A DNA stretch of 64,000 bases from Propionimicrobium lymphophilum DSM 4903. GTDB taxonomy: Bacteria; Actinomycetota; Actinomycetes; Propionibacteriales; Propionibacteriaceae. A model generated the notes under the pieces. The model saw nothing but the letters and a program-made list of their open reading frames with translations. It ran no database searches and was not told the origin of the DNA. Position numbers and translations under genes: made by a program. The first letter of the stretch is position 1; every line of letters starts with the position of its first letter. Shown in pieces: positions 63,654-64,000 of the stretch. Where the stretch lies: NCBI RefSeq assembly GCF_000423485.1, contig NZ_AUIB01000008.1, positions 27,753 to 91,752 on the forward strand, read 5' to 3'.

Positions 63654-64000
63654 TGAACTGTCCCCCGATTGTTGGATGGTTTAAATAGTATCCGGTTTAG
63701 GCTGTTAGGGCATGAGTTCGGTATTGGGCCGGGCTCATGCCTTCTAGTTTTTCTTGGATGCGTGCGGTGTTGTACCAGGTGATGTATTCGTCTAATTGAC
63801 GAATGAATTGGTCAATAGTTTTGAAGGTTTCTTGGTGGTAGAACTCCACTTTGAGGTGTGAGAAGAAGTTTTCTGCTATGGAGTTGTCATAGCAGTTACC
63901 TTTTCTAGACATTGATTGAATCGCGCCGAGTTTTTCTAGTTGGTGACGCCAAGAAGAGTGTTGATAGTGGAAACCTTGATCAGTGTGGACGATCAAGCCC
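63654..64000 (-). mobile_element. IS3-family (IS150 group) insertion sequence, 3' end, cut by window
   Basis: The element's terminus starts at about 63654 with TGAACTGTCCCCCGATTG, the TGNACTG-C-rich end typical of the IS150/IS3 group. The transposase reading frame (63697 leftward end) runs on the minus strand off the window edge. The other inverted repeat and any target duplication are outside. Confidence 0.8.
63697..64000 (-). CDS. IS3-family transposase OrfB, C-terminal part
   Basis: About 100 residues of the DDE integrase core. VHTDQGFHYQH contains the second catalytic Asp and YDNSIAENFFSHLKVE the catalytic Glu; the tail YITWYNTARIQEKL with SPAQYR is the usual end of IS3 OrfB. The frame is open through the window edge, so no start is visible here. 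Codon use is more AT-rich than in neighbouring genes, as expected for an acquired element. Confidence 0.9.
   Translation of the reverse strand, partial: GLIVHTDQGFHYQHSSWRHQLEKLGAIQSMSRKGNCYDNSIAENFFSHLKVEFYHQETFKTIDQFIRQLDEYITWYNTARIQEKLEGMSPAQYRTHALTA

Noticed and set aside
1..64000. CRISPR arrays, prophage or secondary-metabolite cluster
   Set aside because: No run of regularly spaced direct repeats, no phage structural genes and no biosynthetic megaenzymes were seen; the window is mostly core chromosome.

Overview
The window is a chromosomal segment of an actinobacterium of moderate G+C (mid-50s percent judged by eye). The lineage shows in gene order and families: pafC-helY, DUF3046-recA-recX, miaB-miaA-hflX-dinG-lexA-nrdR-nrdJ, DUF3145, DUF3152, an IclR regulator divergent from leuCD, and SOS boxes of the TCGAAC-N4-GTTCGA type. 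RNase Y, a class II ribonucleotide reductase and a phosphoketolase together suggest an Actinomycetales-type organism with fermentative metabolism rather than a mycobacterium or streptomycete. I cannot name the genus.

Layout. 1-3779: the end of pafC, helY and hisF. 3780-17919: a branched-chain amino acid region (ilvBNC behind a leader-peptide attenuator, leuB, ilvE, cimA, leuCD with its IclR regulator), interrupted by a DUF3152 lipoprotein, an FAH-family enzyme, a CPBP protease and tRNA-Gln/tRNA-Glu. With cimA, leuCD and leuB next to ilvBNC and ilvE, the cell can probably make isoleucine from pyruvate and acetyl-CoA by way of citramalate; ilvD and leuA are not in the window. 18008-26175: plsC, ddl, thiL, ftsK, rimO, pgsA and the short cinA. 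26206-28332: a GH3 glycosidase. 28398-43137: DNA repair, RNA modification and nucleotide reduction (DUF3046, recA, recX, rny, miaB, miaA, hflX, dinG, lexA, a small SOS-controlled membrane protein, nrdR, nrdJ, a DksA-like protein). 43213-49960: an amino acid ABC importer, a DedA-like protein, an AEC transporter and xfp. 50149-55137: thrB, hrpA and tRNA-Ile2. 55184-60409: an unknown membrane protein divergent from moxR-DUF58-VWA-VWA. 60428-63593: yggS, an S9 peptidase and DUF3145. The right edge cuts an IS3-family element.

Regulation is unusually readable. Seventeen start codons, one of them that of the ilv leader peptide, lie 6-10 bases (mostly 6-8) downstream of a TANNNT -10 box and lack a Shine-Dalgarno sequence, so leaderless transcripts look common. 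The recA leader carries both a LexA box and an exact match to the PafBC-dependent promoter motif. Two LexA boxes lie between lexA and the small membrane protein, and two NrdR-like boxes with a 16-bp gap precede nrdR. A roughly 120-bp element bounded by inverted repeats (TGCCAAACTCA) occurs twice, each time between converging genes.
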